30,738 nucleotides of DNA, taken from UBA11524 sp964547515. GTDB lineage: Bacteria; Bacillota; Clostridia; Christensenellales; Aristaeellaceae. This document shows, one piece after another, positions 1 through 6,899 of this stretch (position 1 is the first letter of the stretch; every line of letters begins with the position of its first letter). The stretch lies in assembly GCA_964547515.1 (NCBI GenBank), contig CAZJOA010000012.1, positions 1 to 30,738 of the forward strand, written 5' to 3'. The position numbers and the translations under genes are program-made. The notes beneath the pieces were generated by a model. It searched no databases. It was not told the DNA's origin and was given only the letters and a program-made list of their open reading frames with translations.

Positions 1-23
1 GGGTCGAAGCCCCCGGCGACAGC

Positions 24-56
24 AAAAAAGGGCGCTCCCGGTCAGGGGAGTCGCCC
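24..56 (-). terminator. Rho-independent terminator of the peptidoglycan-binding protein gene
   Basis: Read on the minus strand, a GC-rich hairpin (GGGCGACTCC...GGGAGCGCCC) is followed directly by six T. It lies 7 bases beyond the stop codon of the 891-aa gene, so it very likely ends that transcript. Seen directly in the sequence. Confidence 0.85.
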
Positions 57-62
57 GTGGGG

Positions 63-2738
63 TCAGTTCGGTTCGCTCAGGCTGGCCTGGAGTTCGGCCC
101 AGGCCTTGTCCACCGCCGTCTGGTGCTTGGTGGCGTAGGGCCCGATGGCCGTGACCTGGCCGATGGTGCGCGGGAAGTGCAGGCACGCATGCCCGGGGAA
201 GTTGTTGTCCGTGCGGTGCTGCACGCCGTGGGGCACGGAATGCGTCGTCGCGATGCGGATCGTGCCGTCCGCGAAGATGACCCACACCACCTGGGGCGTC
301 CAGTCCTTTTCGCCGCAGACCTGGTTCATCTTCGCCGTGTCAGCCGGAGTCAGCGGCTCGATCTCCGCATGCTTGCCGTAGGAGAACATGTGCACCTGCC
401 AGGAAATGCCGGATTCCGGGTCATACAGCGTGCAGTAGGGGTACTTCTTGCATTCGCTGCGGACGGTGGAATACCAGTATTCATACTTGACATTGCGCGC
501 CGACACGGCCACGCCGCCGACGATGGTGGCGGTGCTGTCCGGGGGGACGGTGACGCTGGGCGCGCTCTCCGGGGAGTCCGCATTGGCGCTGTTGAGCGCC
601 GCGATGGTCAGGCTGCCGGCCACGCCGTCCGCCGTGAGGGCGTTCGCCTTCTGGAATTCCTTCAGCGCACGGTAGGTCTGCGTCCCGAAAATGCCGTCCG
701 CCGTGCCGCTGAGGTAGCCCAGGCTGATGAGCGTCTGCTGCATGGCCTTGACGGAGGTGTTGCTGTCCCCCTTCTTGATGAGGGTGGCCGTGATGCCGGA
801 CGGCTGGGGGGTGACGATGGGCGCGGGGGTCGCGGCGGCATTGGCGATGGCTGAGGGGCTGAACAGGCGCTCCAGCGTGCTGACACCCGCGATGGAGTCA
901 CGCACAAGGCCATTCGCCTTCTGGAAGTAGTACACCGCTTCTGCCGTGTCCGTGCCGAAAACGCCGTCCGCCGTGCCGCCGAGGTAGCCCAGCTCGATCA
1001 GCCGTGCCTGCATGGACGCGACGGCATCGCCGGACATGCCCTTCTTCAGCAGCGTGTAGGTGACCTTCAGGCTGCCCGCCAGGCGACCGTCATACATGAT
1101 GGCCGAATCGGAATAGAGCAGGCTCTGCGTGTCGAAGCCAGCCGCGCCGTCCACCTTCAGGCCGTTTTTGTCCTGGAAGGCGCGGATGGCTGCCGTGTCG
1201 TCCGCCTTGCAGCGTCCGTCCTGCGCCGAGGTGTAGTAACCCAGCGCCTCCAGCCGGTTTTGCAGCCGCAGCACCGCATCGCCGGTCACGCCCTGCTTGA
1301 TGAGCACCACATTGTCCCGGGTGATGGGGGGATCGGTGGGTGCGGGGGTCACGGTGGCGGACGAGGGGGTATCGGGTGTGGCGAGGGGGACATAATCCGC
1401 CGCGAGGGCGAGGTAGGAGAAGAGCACCTCGTAGGTGGCAGCACCGGCCACGCCGTCCGCCGTCAGACCGTTTTTCGTCTGGAAGGCCTTCAGCGCCGCG
1501 ACGCTCTTTGTGCCGAATTTGCCGTCCGCCGCGCCGGTCAGGTATTTCAGCTCGATCAGCCGCTGCTGAACAAGCGCTGCATCCGTGCCCTTCGAGCCGG
1601 AACGCACGGTGGCCTTGGGGGTTTCCATGGGCGGGGGCAGGGTGGGTTCGGCGGTGGGGGTGGGGGAAACGGTGGCCGAGGCCGCCAGTCCCTTGCCGAA
1701 GAGCAGCTGTTGCGTTTCCGCGCCGCACACGCCGTCCGCCTTCAACCCGTTCTTGCTCTGGAACGCCTTCACCGCCGTCACCGTGGCGGAATCGTACGTC
1801 CCGCTGACCGTCCCCGTGGCATACCCCAGTTCGATCAGCCTGGACTGGATGGTGCGGACGATCAGCCCCTTGTCACCCGTGCGGACATTCAGCCCGTCCA
1901 GCGCCGGGAGCGTCTTGACGGACACCTTGCTGCCCGCGGCGTTCACCGGCGTACCGTTGAAGAGGAAGGCCTGGAGATTCGCATCGGCATAGCCGGTGAT
2001 GGGGTAGGAATTGGCCTTTTGCAGCGCCATGACGGCCTGTGCGGTGGCAGAGCCGTACACGCCGTCCGCCGTGCCGCGCAGGAAGCCCAGCTCAATGAGC
2101 GCCTCCTGGAGCGCCATGACCTGATCGCCGTCCGCGCCGGATTGGAGGAGCTGATAGCTGGTGGTGCTCTCCGCCGGATCGGCGGTGGGCGCAGCGGTTG
2201 GGGTCGGGGTCGCGGCGGAAATGGTCGCCAGACGGATGTAGCTCTTCGAGGCCCAGCCCGTCATCCCGGCATAGGTGACATTCACCCATGACCCGCTGAC
2301 CTGATGCACCGTGACGGTCGCGCCCTTGGGGATGGTCGTCAGCTTTTTGCCGGAGGTGGATGCCGTTCGGCGCAGGTTGACATTGCCGGTGGTCACGGTG
2401 GTATAGGGATAGCCCGTGGAGGTGAATCCGGCGGATGTGCCCAGGGATGCGCCGCTGCCCTCCTGCACATATTTCTTGAAGACATAGCCCGTCTTGCCGT
2501 CGTATTCGACCTGATAGAAATTGCCCTTTGCGCCCAGCACCTTCACCTCGTCCCCCTGGGGGATGCGGCGGATGATGTTGGACTCATACGAGTTGGCGGT
2601 GCTGCGCATATTCGTGTCGGCATTCACCACGCCGGTGAAAGGGTAGCTCGCCGCGATGGCCGCGCCCACGGTCAGCAGCAGCCCGGCCAGGGCGATGAGC
2701 AGCAGCCGCCTGATCTTCGATGGTTCCCAATTTCGCAT
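63..2738 (-). CDS. Secreted SH3 / peptidoglycan-binding repeat protein with unnamed C-terminal domain
   Basis: An 891-aa protein predicted to be exported and to bind the cell wall. Residues 10-30 form a signal peptide or membrane anchor (RRLLLIALAGLLLTVGAAIA). Two bacterial SH3 domains follow (about 32-92 and 108-170). Six PG_binding_1 repeats (about 195-715), with the recurring pattern LIELGYLxGTADGxFGxxT...FQKxNGLxxDGVAG, are separated by Pro/Thr-rich linkers. The last part (about 749-885) is a separate domain with HAEIEPLT, HSVPHGVQ and GHACLHFPRT; its Cys and His residues look enzyme-like, but I cannot name the family. I recall similar tails in other clostridial peptidoglycan-binding proteins. 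The ATG at 2738 is chosen over an in-frame ATG at 2798 because GGAGG sits just upstream of it and 2798 falls at the predicted transcription start. A role in wall remodelling or the spore cortex is inferred. Confidence 0.85.
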   Translation of the reverse strand: MRNWEPSKIRRLLLIALAGLLLTVGAAIAASYPFTGVVNADTNMRSTANSYESNIIRRIPQGDEVKVLGAKGNFYQVEYDGKTGYVFKKYVQEGSGASLGTSAGFTSTGYPYTTVTTGNVNLRRTASTSGKKLTTIPKGATVTVHQVSGSWVNVTYAGMTGWASKSYIRLATISAATPTPTAAPTADPAESTTSYQLLQSGADGDQVMALQEALIELGFLRGTADGVYGSATAQAVMALQKANSYPITGYADANLQAFLFNGTPVNAAGSKVSVKTLPALDGLNVRTGDKGLIVRTIQSRLIELGYATGTVSGTYDSATVTAVKAFQSKNGLKADGVCGAETQQLLFGKGLAASATVSPTPTAEPTLPPPMETPKATVRSGSKGTDAALVQQRLIELKYLTGAADGKFGTKSVAALKAFQTKNGLTADGVAGAATYEVLFSYLALAADYVPLATPDTPSSATVTPAPTDPPITRDNVVLIKQGVTGDAVLRLQNRLEALGYYTSAQDGRCKADDTAAIRAFQDKNGLKVDGAAGFDTQSLLYSDSAIMYDGRLAGSLKVTYTLLKKGMSGDAVASMQARLIELGYLGGTADGVFGTDTAEAVYYFQKANGLVRDSIAGVSTLERLFSPSAIANAAATPAPIVTPQPSGITATLIKKGDSNTSVKAMQQTLISLGYLSGTADGIFGTQTYRALKEFQKANALTADGVAGSLTIAALNSANADSPESAPSVTVPPDSTATIVGGVAVSARNVKYEYWYSTVRSECKKYPYCTLYDPESGISWQVHMFSYGKHAEIEPLTPADTAKMNQVCGEKDWTPQVVWVIFADGTIRIATTHSVPHGVQHRTDNNFPGHACLHFPRTIGQVTAIGPYATKHQTAVDKAWAELQASLSEPN

Positions 2739-2799
2739 GGTTGGTTTCCTCCGTGTGTCTTCCCGCGTATCGGGGCGGATGATACAGCATTCCAGCATT

Positions 2800-2829
2800 A
2801 TTGTACGCCATGCAGCGACCCATTGTCAA
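2800..2829 (-). promoter_or_regulatory. Sigma-A-like promoter for the peptidoglycan-binding protein gene
   Basis: On the minus strand, TTGACA (2829-2824) and TACAAT (2805-2800) are separated by 18 bases. Transcription would start near 2793, about 55 bases before the ATG at 2738. Confidence 0.7.
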
Positions 2830-2886
2830 TGTAAGTTGTAACATTTCAGCCATGGGGGGACGGTTTTCCGTGCCCGCGGCGGATGG

Positions 2887-3468
2887 TCATTCCTGGGGGC
2901 GGAGGGAGATGGGCGCTTCCTTTGTCAGCCCCATATAGAACATGCGCGCGCGGACGCTCTCCACCGGGCGATGCATATCGGCAGCGATCTGCTCCGGGGA
3001 GCACCCGCTGGCGTGGAGTCGCTGGAGCTTCTGCACGTCCGATAGCGTCCACGGCGGGAGGAGGGGCTGTTCATCCGCGTCCTCGTCCTCAGGGGGATAT
3101 TCACCCGTCCTGATGATTCCCAGATTGATGATTCGGCGGAATACCGCATAGGAAGAGCGCTGGAGCGCCTTCGCGATGCGGTAATTGGATTCGCCGCGCT
3201 CGTACATTTCCAGCAGGGTCTTGTCATCGTCTGCCGTCCAGGGCTTTCCCGCGCGCGGATAGCGGGACTTCCGTCCGTCGGCGGCCTCCGACTCGTCAGC
3301 CGTATCCGCCGCGTCCGCCTCGTTCCGCAGCGCCACCAGTGCTCGGTGCAGCGCTCGCAGCACAGCCGGTTCCTGACAGACATGCTCATCCGGCAGCATT
3401 TCGCCCGTCACCGGGTCGATCCCGTCCAGCAGCGTCTCCAGAAGGGTGTAGGCATCCTTTGCGTTCAT
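2887..3468 (-). CDS. Putative DNA-binding protein with two helix-turn-helix-like modules
   Basis: A 193-aa soluble protein. The N-terminal part (about 1-55) contains LLETLLDGIDPVTGEMLP and a cluster of short helices. A charged linker follows, then a Myb/SANT- or HTH-like segment, about 75-115 (PWTADDDKTLLEMYERGES, YRIAKALQRSSYAVFRRI). A second similar segment covers about 140-180 (PWTLSDVQKLQRLHASGCS, PEQIAADMHRPVESVRARM). The two segments share PWT...L..L...G.S...IA..L.R....V..R, which suggests internal duplication. The ATG at 3468 is preferred over 3513 because GGGAGG lies 8 bases upstream. Function is unknown; a regulator is the best guess. It has its own promoter and no clear terminator. 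Confidence 0.7.
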   Translation of the reverse strand: MNAKDAYTLLETLLDGIDPVTGEMLPDEHVCQEPAVLRALHRALVALRNEADAADTADESEAADGRKSRYPRAGKPWTADDDKTLLEMYERGESNYRIAKALQRSSYAVFRRIINLGIIRTGEYPPEDEDADEQPLLPPWTLSDVQKLQRLHASGCSPEQIAADMHRPVESVRARMFYMGLTKEAPISLRPQE

Positions 3469-3531
3469 CGTGTTGACCTCCCATGGTGGTTCGAAGGGGG
3501 AATCCTGGCGCACGGAGCGTTTCTATCCTTC

Positions 3532-3560
3532 ATTATACGTTCTTGACGCGCGGATTGCAA
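3532..3560 (-). promoter_or_regulatory. Sigma-A-like promoter for the helix-turn-helix protein gene
   Basis: On the minus strand, TTGCAA (3560-3555) and a perfect TATAAT (3537-3532) are separated by 17 bases. The start would be near 3525, about 57 bases before the ATG at 3468. Confidence 0.65.
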
Positions 3561-3600
3561 GGGGCGGGGGAACATTTCTTCTGATGCGGGCAATAAAGAC

Positions 3601-3892
3601 CCCCGAGGACGTTGTCGGACGGTAGTCCGACCAGGACGAGGGGGGACTTCGTCCCTGCTTCACGCGATTGAGTTGATTTTGCTTCCATATAATGCCCGCG
3701 TGGGGCGGGGCAAACGCGAAAAGGCTCTCTTTGCGGAGAGCCTTTTCGCGTATTTGCCGAGAGGTGCATGCAAGGGGCTTGGTGAACACTCCATGCGGGG
3801 CTTGCATGGAGGCAAAGTCAACCGAATCGCGAGAAAAAGGGAGGATGCCCCCCTCGTCCTGGTCGGACTACCGTCCGACGACGTCCTCGGGG
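3601..3892. repeat. Long imperfect palindromic intergenic element with roughly 95-bp arms
   Basis: The left arm (about 3601-3700) and the reverse complement of the right arm (about 3796-3892) align across nearly their full length. The outer 45 bases (3601-3645 against 3848-3892) differ at only one position; the inner part is more diverged. Each outer arm holds its own small hairpin, GTCGGAC/GTCCGAC (3614-3631 and 3862-3879). The centre carries a further perfect hairpin (3715-3750) and a CATGCAAG/CTTGCATG pair (3767-3774 and 3801-3808). There is no plausible gene inside. It fills most of the 400-base interval between the two minus-strand genes. A miniature mobile or REP-like element is likely, but no transposase or target duplication is visible. 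Confidence 0.8.
3715..3750. terminator. Perfect 15-bp hairpin, probably a bidirectional terminator
   Basis: A perfect stem (CGCGAAAAGGCTCTC paired with its complement) encloses a 6-base loop TTTGCG. An AAAA run on one side and TTTT on the other sit within the stem, the usual look of a bidirectional terminator. GGCAAA/TTTGCC extends it after a two-base bulge. It lies downstream of the minus-strand MFS gene, at the centre of the palindromic element. Confidence 0.6.
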
Positions 3893-5073
3893 ATGGGTCG
3901 AGAACCCTCGGTGATGCGGATCAGCCCCTCGTGCATGACGATCAGCACCAGCAGGATCACGCCGATATAGACCGGGTAGAGACCGGCGGAAATGTGGTTG
4001 GCGATCAGGCCGAACAGCGGCGGCATGAAGGTCGAGCCCAGGTACGCGCTGGCCATCTGTACCCCGATGAACGCCTGACTCCGTTCCGCCCCGAACCGCA
4101 GGGGCGTGGAATGGATGATGCACGGATACACTGGCGCACAGCCCAGCCCGAAGAGGATCAGCCCCGCCTTCGCGGCCACCTCCCCCAGCGGCAGCAGCAG
4201 CACCGCCACGCCCGCCGCCATCACGCCCAGTCCCACGCGGATCAGCTGCGTGTCACTGAAGCGTCCGGCTGCAAAGCCGTTCAGCGCGCGTCCTGCCGTC
4301 ATCCCCAGGTAGAACAGGCTCGCACAGGCTGCCGCAGCGTCCTCCGTCAGCCCGTGATGGAACACCAGAAAGCTGCTCGCCCACAGTCCGGCGGTGGACT
4401 CCACCGCGCAGTAGCAGAAGAACGCCAGCATCACCTGCTTCGCGCCGGGAAGGGTGATGAGTGTCCGCAGCGGAATGGCTTGCGGGGCGACCTCCCTGGT
4501 CGCTCCGCCCTCCTGCACGGCAATGCGCTTCTTCCACAGCGGCAGGCTGATGAGGATCAGCAGCGTCAGCCCCACCTGGATCAGCCCCACCGTGCGATAC
4601 CCCAGCGGCCAGTTCTCCGAACCCCCGGACAGCGCCCAGCCCATGATGTACGGTCCGACCGACGCGCCGATGCCCCACATGCAGTGCAGCCACGACATGT
4701 GCCGCGAGGAATAGTGCAGCGCCACATAGTTGTTCAGCGCCGCATCGACGCTGCCTGCCCCCAGGCCATACGGGATGGCGAAGAGCAGCAGCATCCAGAA
4801 TTCGGTGCAGACCGAAAAGCCCACCAGCGCCAGCGCCGTCAGCCCGACGGAGATCACCGTCACCCAGCCCGCTCCCAGGCGGCGCGTCAGACGGTCGCTT
4901 TGCAGGCTCGAAATCACCGTTCCCATGGCGATGGTGAATGTCACAAGCCCCGCGTAGGACAGCGGCACCTCCATCCGCGTGTACATGATCGGCCAGGCCG
5001 ATCCCAGCAGCGCATCCGGCAGTCCCAGGCTGATGAAGGCCGCGTAGATCACGGCCAGAAGCAGATTCGTCAT
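3868..5073 (-). CDS. Major facilitator superfamily transporter
   Basis: A 401-aa integral membrane protein with about 12 hydrophobic segments and a cytoplasmic loop pause near the middle, the normal MFS size and layout. The motif between helices 2 and 3 is SDRLTRRLGAG, matching the MFS signature region. MSWLHCMWGIGASVGP resembles the helix 5 region of sugar-type MFS proteins of the FucP/YbjJ kind, so the substrate may be a sugar or small organic compound; this is not certain. The ATG at 5073 has GGAGG 8 bases upstream. The last seven codons and the TAG stop (3868-3870) lie inside the right arm of the palindromic element, so insertion or drift of that element probably reshaped the C-terminus. 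Confidence 0.85.
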   Translation of the reverse strand: MTNLLLAVIYAAFISLGLPDALLGSAWPIMYTRMEVPLSYAGLVTFTIAMGTVISSLQSDRLTRRLGAGWVTVISVGLTALALVGFSVCTEFWMLLLFAIPYGLGAGSVDAALNNYVALHYSSRHMSWLHCMWGIGASVGPYIMGWALSGGSENWPLGYRTVGLIQVGLTLLILISLPLWKKRIAVQEGGATREVAPQAIPLRTLITLPGAKQVMLAFFCYCAVESTAGLWASSFLVFHHGLTEDAAAACASLFYLGMTAGRALNGFAAGRFSDTQLIRVGLGVMAAGVAVLLLPLGEVAAKAGLILFGLGCAPVYPCIIHSTPLRFGAERSQAFIGVQMASAYLGSTFMPPLFGLIANHISAGLYPVYIGVILLVLIVMHEGLIRITEGSRPIPEDVVGR

Positions 5074-5104
5074 CGGTATGTCCTCCATGATGATTTCATG
5101 GGGG

Positions 5105-5133
5105 ATTGTAGCATAAATCCCGCAGGGTGACAA
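5105..5133 (-). promoter_or_regulatory. Sigma-A-like promoter for the MFS transporter gene
   Basis: On the minus strand, TTGTCA (5133-5128) and TACAAT (5110-5105) are spaced 17 bases apart. They sit just past the stop of the upstream YeeE-like gene, so the transporter can be transcribed independently. Confidence 0.7.
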
Positions 5134-5136
5134 GGC

Positions 5137-5862
5137 CTATTTTGCTGACTTCCCATCCGCTTTGGCTGACTTCCCATCCACGGCGGACGGCTCGTCCTCG
5201 TCGGACGCATCCGCTTCGGCGGATGCGTCTCCCTCGTCCTGCGCCGTATCCCCCGGCGGCTCTTCGGCGGACAGCGCCGCCGCACGCCGCGCGACCTCAT
5301 CGTCCGTCAGGAACAAGACCTTGGGCGACGGCACGCACAGGGCGATCACCACCAGCAGCAGCCCCGCACAGCCCTGCCCCGCAAATCCGCCCTCCAGCAG
5401 GAATTTTTCGTCCAGCGTGACCCGGAAAACCGTTGCCTCCGCGTAGGGTGCGGCCAGCCGCAATGGCAGGAGGATGCCCTCCATCAGGGGCATCAGCCAG
5501 GTCATGAAGGCGCAGCCTGCCAGGACGCACAGCGCCTCCAGGGGCGTGCAGGCCAACCCGGCGAAGGCCGTCCCCGGCGTGAAGCCGCAGCACCCCGCCG
5601 CCGCACCCAGCAGCGCACCGCCCGCGATCGCCCCCAGCGACAGCGGCAGCACCCGGATCGTGTCCACATCGATGACGGCCAGCCAGCACAGCAGTGCCGT
5701 CAGCGCCATGCCCCAGCCCAATGCGCTCAGGCCGCTGCGCAGGGCACAGGAGCGCCGCAGGCCGAGGGCGTTTTGCATGGCGGACGGGCGGACAAGCTGC
5801 GTCCAGTGCAGCAGCAGCCCCGTCAGCAGTCCCAGCACAGCGGGGATGAGCCAGGTGCTCAT
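5137..5862 (-). CDS. YeeE/YedE-like membrane protein, second half of a split pair
   Basis: A 241-aa protein with about five to six membrane segments. GFTPGTAFAGLACTPLEAL matches the conserved glycine/proline/cysteine motif of the YeeE/YedE (thiosulfate or sulfur-compound transport, DUF395) family. A charged C-terminal tail of about 45 residues rich in Asp, Glu and Ala ends in a short repeat, DGKSAKADGKSAK. The start at 5862 is supported by AAAGGAGGG upstream and by a 4-base ATGA overlap with the preceding gene, which indicates translational coupling. Longer upstream in-frame sequence is a shadow of that preceding gene. Substrate is inferred from the family only; no sulfurtransferase or TusA partner is visible here. 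Confidence 0.7.
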   Translation of the reverse strand: MSTWLIPAVLGLLTGLLLHWTQLVRPSAMQNALGLRRSCALRSGLSALGWGMALTALLCWLAVIDVDTIRVLPLSLGAIAGGALLGAAAGCCGFTPGTAFAGLACTPLEALCVLAGCAFMTWLMPLMEGILLPLRLAAPYAEATVFRVTLDEKFLLEGGFAGQGCAGLLLVVIALCVPSPKVLFLTDDEVARRAAALSAEEPPGDTAQDEGDASAEADASDEDEPSAVDGKSAKADGKSAK

Positions 5863-6284
5863 GCCTTCGCCCTCCTTTCGGACAGGCGGACGACGGTGAA
5901 CCCCGCCGCGAGGGCCGCCGCGCAGAAGGCATACGCCCCGGCCGAGCCGCTCAGCAGCGCGGACAGGACGTTTCCGCCCGCGACCCCGATGCCCAGCGCC
6001 ATGGCCGCGCCGCACGCGAAGCAGAGGATCAGGCGGCGGACAGAAGGCCGAGCGTGCGAGGCCTTCGCCGGGAAGCCGCCGGCGCTGCGAGCCCGCGCTG
6101 CGCTGCGCAGCAGCGAAGGCAGCGCGGCGAGCAGCCCCCCCAGGGTCATTGCGGCGCAGAGAAACAGCGCCGGACGCTCGCCCCGGAAGGCCGACAGGGC
6201 ATCCGTTTCGCCCAGGAAAAAGCGGATCGCCGTCAGCGCCGTCGCAAGGAAAAACCCACGCCAAAGGGGATGCTGTCCGCGCAT
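5859..6284 (-). CDS. YeeE/YedE-like membrane protein, first half of a split pair
   Basis: A 141-aa hydrophobic protein with about four membrane segments. Its second half contains LCFACGAAMALGIGVAGGNVLSALLSGSAGAYAF, resembling the other conserved half-motif of YeeE/YedE proteins. Together with the next gene (overlap ATGA at 5859-5862) it would make a full-length transporter of the family, so a two-subunit complex is inferred. The ATG at 6284 is chosen because GAGGTG lies about 6 bases upstream; an ATG at 6338 lacks a good ribosome site. Family assignment is moderate because the sequence is short and dominated by hydrophobic residues. Confidence 0.65.
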   Translation of the reverse strand: MRGQHPLWRGFFLATALTAIRFFLGETDALSAFRGERPALFLCAAMTLGGLLAALPSLLRSAARARSAGGFPAKASHARPSVRRLILCFACGAAMALGIGVAGGNVLSALLSGSAGAYAFCAAALAAGFTVVRLSERRAKA

Positions 6285-6320
6285 AAGATCACCTCGCGGA
6301 TAGCATCCCCCGGATGGGCG

Positions 6321-6336
6321 GAAGCATGCATGCTTC
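6321..6336. promoter_or_regulatory. Perfect 16-bp palindrome upstream of the YeeE-like pair
   Basis: GAAGCATGCATGCTTC reads the same on both strands. It lies 37 bases before the ATG at 6284 and could be an operator for a dimeric repressor. No convincing promoter hexamers were found around it. Confidence 0.35.
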
Positions 6337-6424
6337 ATATAAAAAGGGCGGCATCGGGGAGGCCATGGGCTGAATCAGGATAAGCGGCATCCCGTCCGTA
6401 CCGATCCCGGTTTTTCATGCGGAC

Positions 6425-6595
6425 TCACAGTTCGAGGACGCTTTCGTCCTGTGTGTTTTCGGCGGACGCATCGGGCGCGGCGGCGATGAGCGCGATGGGG
6501 TCGGGGGCGGTCAGCGCAGTGTCCGCCAGACCGGGCACATAAGCCATCAGCAGGGCCGCAACGAGCACCTGATCCAGCAGCTTCGGGGGCTTCAT
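6425..6595 (-). CDS. Small hydrophobic hypothetical protein (56 aa)
   Basis: The start at 6595 has a near-ideal ribosome site, AAAGGAGG, 7 bases upstream, which is the main reason to believe this gene. The protein begins MKPPKLLDQVLVAALLMAYV, followed by an Ala-rich region and an acidic C-terminus. It may be a small membrane or exported peptide with a short positively charged start. It resembles no family I can name. A TATGAT sequence upstream (minus strand, about 6635-6640) could be its -10 box, but no clear -35 box was found. Confidence 0.55.
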   Translation of the reverse strand: MKPPKLLDQVLVAALLMAYVPGLADTALTAPDPIALIAAAPDASAENTQDESVLEL

Positions 6596-6710
6596 GGGAT
6601 TCCTCCTTTCGGTTCGTTCCATCGGACGGCTTTATCATAGCGCCGGATTGTGTCGCCCGGATGAAGCGGCCATGAATCGAAAATGAAATTTGCCCCATGG
6701 CGATGCATGG

Positions 6711-6810
6711 NNNNNNNNNNNNNNNNNNNNNNNNNNNNNNNNNNNNNNNNNNNNNNNNNNNNNNNNNNNNNNNNNNNNNNNNNNNNNNNNNNNNNNNNNN
6801 NNNNNNNNNN
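6711..6810. other. Assembly gap of 100 N
   Basis: Exactly 100 undetermined bases, the usual placeholder for a scaffold gap of unknown length. The interval 6596-6899 otherwise holds only the ribosome sites and leaders of the flanking genes. Apparent reading frames crossing the gap are artefacts. Confidence 0.95.
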
Positions 6811-6899
6811 CCCCCCTTTTCCAGCATAGCAGGCGCGATCCTGTGAAAAACTCTCCCTGAAAACGGGGTTCAAGCGACCCGACCGGGGAGGTTTTTTTG

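Noticed and set aside
3673..5130. Plus-strand open frame starting in the palindrome and running opposite the MFS gene
   Set aside because: The translation is rich in Arg, His and Gln without domains; the minus strand has a good MFS protein with promoter and ribosome site.
6897..6899. TTG start for SpoIVB
   Set aside because: An ATG follows immediately with better spacing to GGGGAGG.
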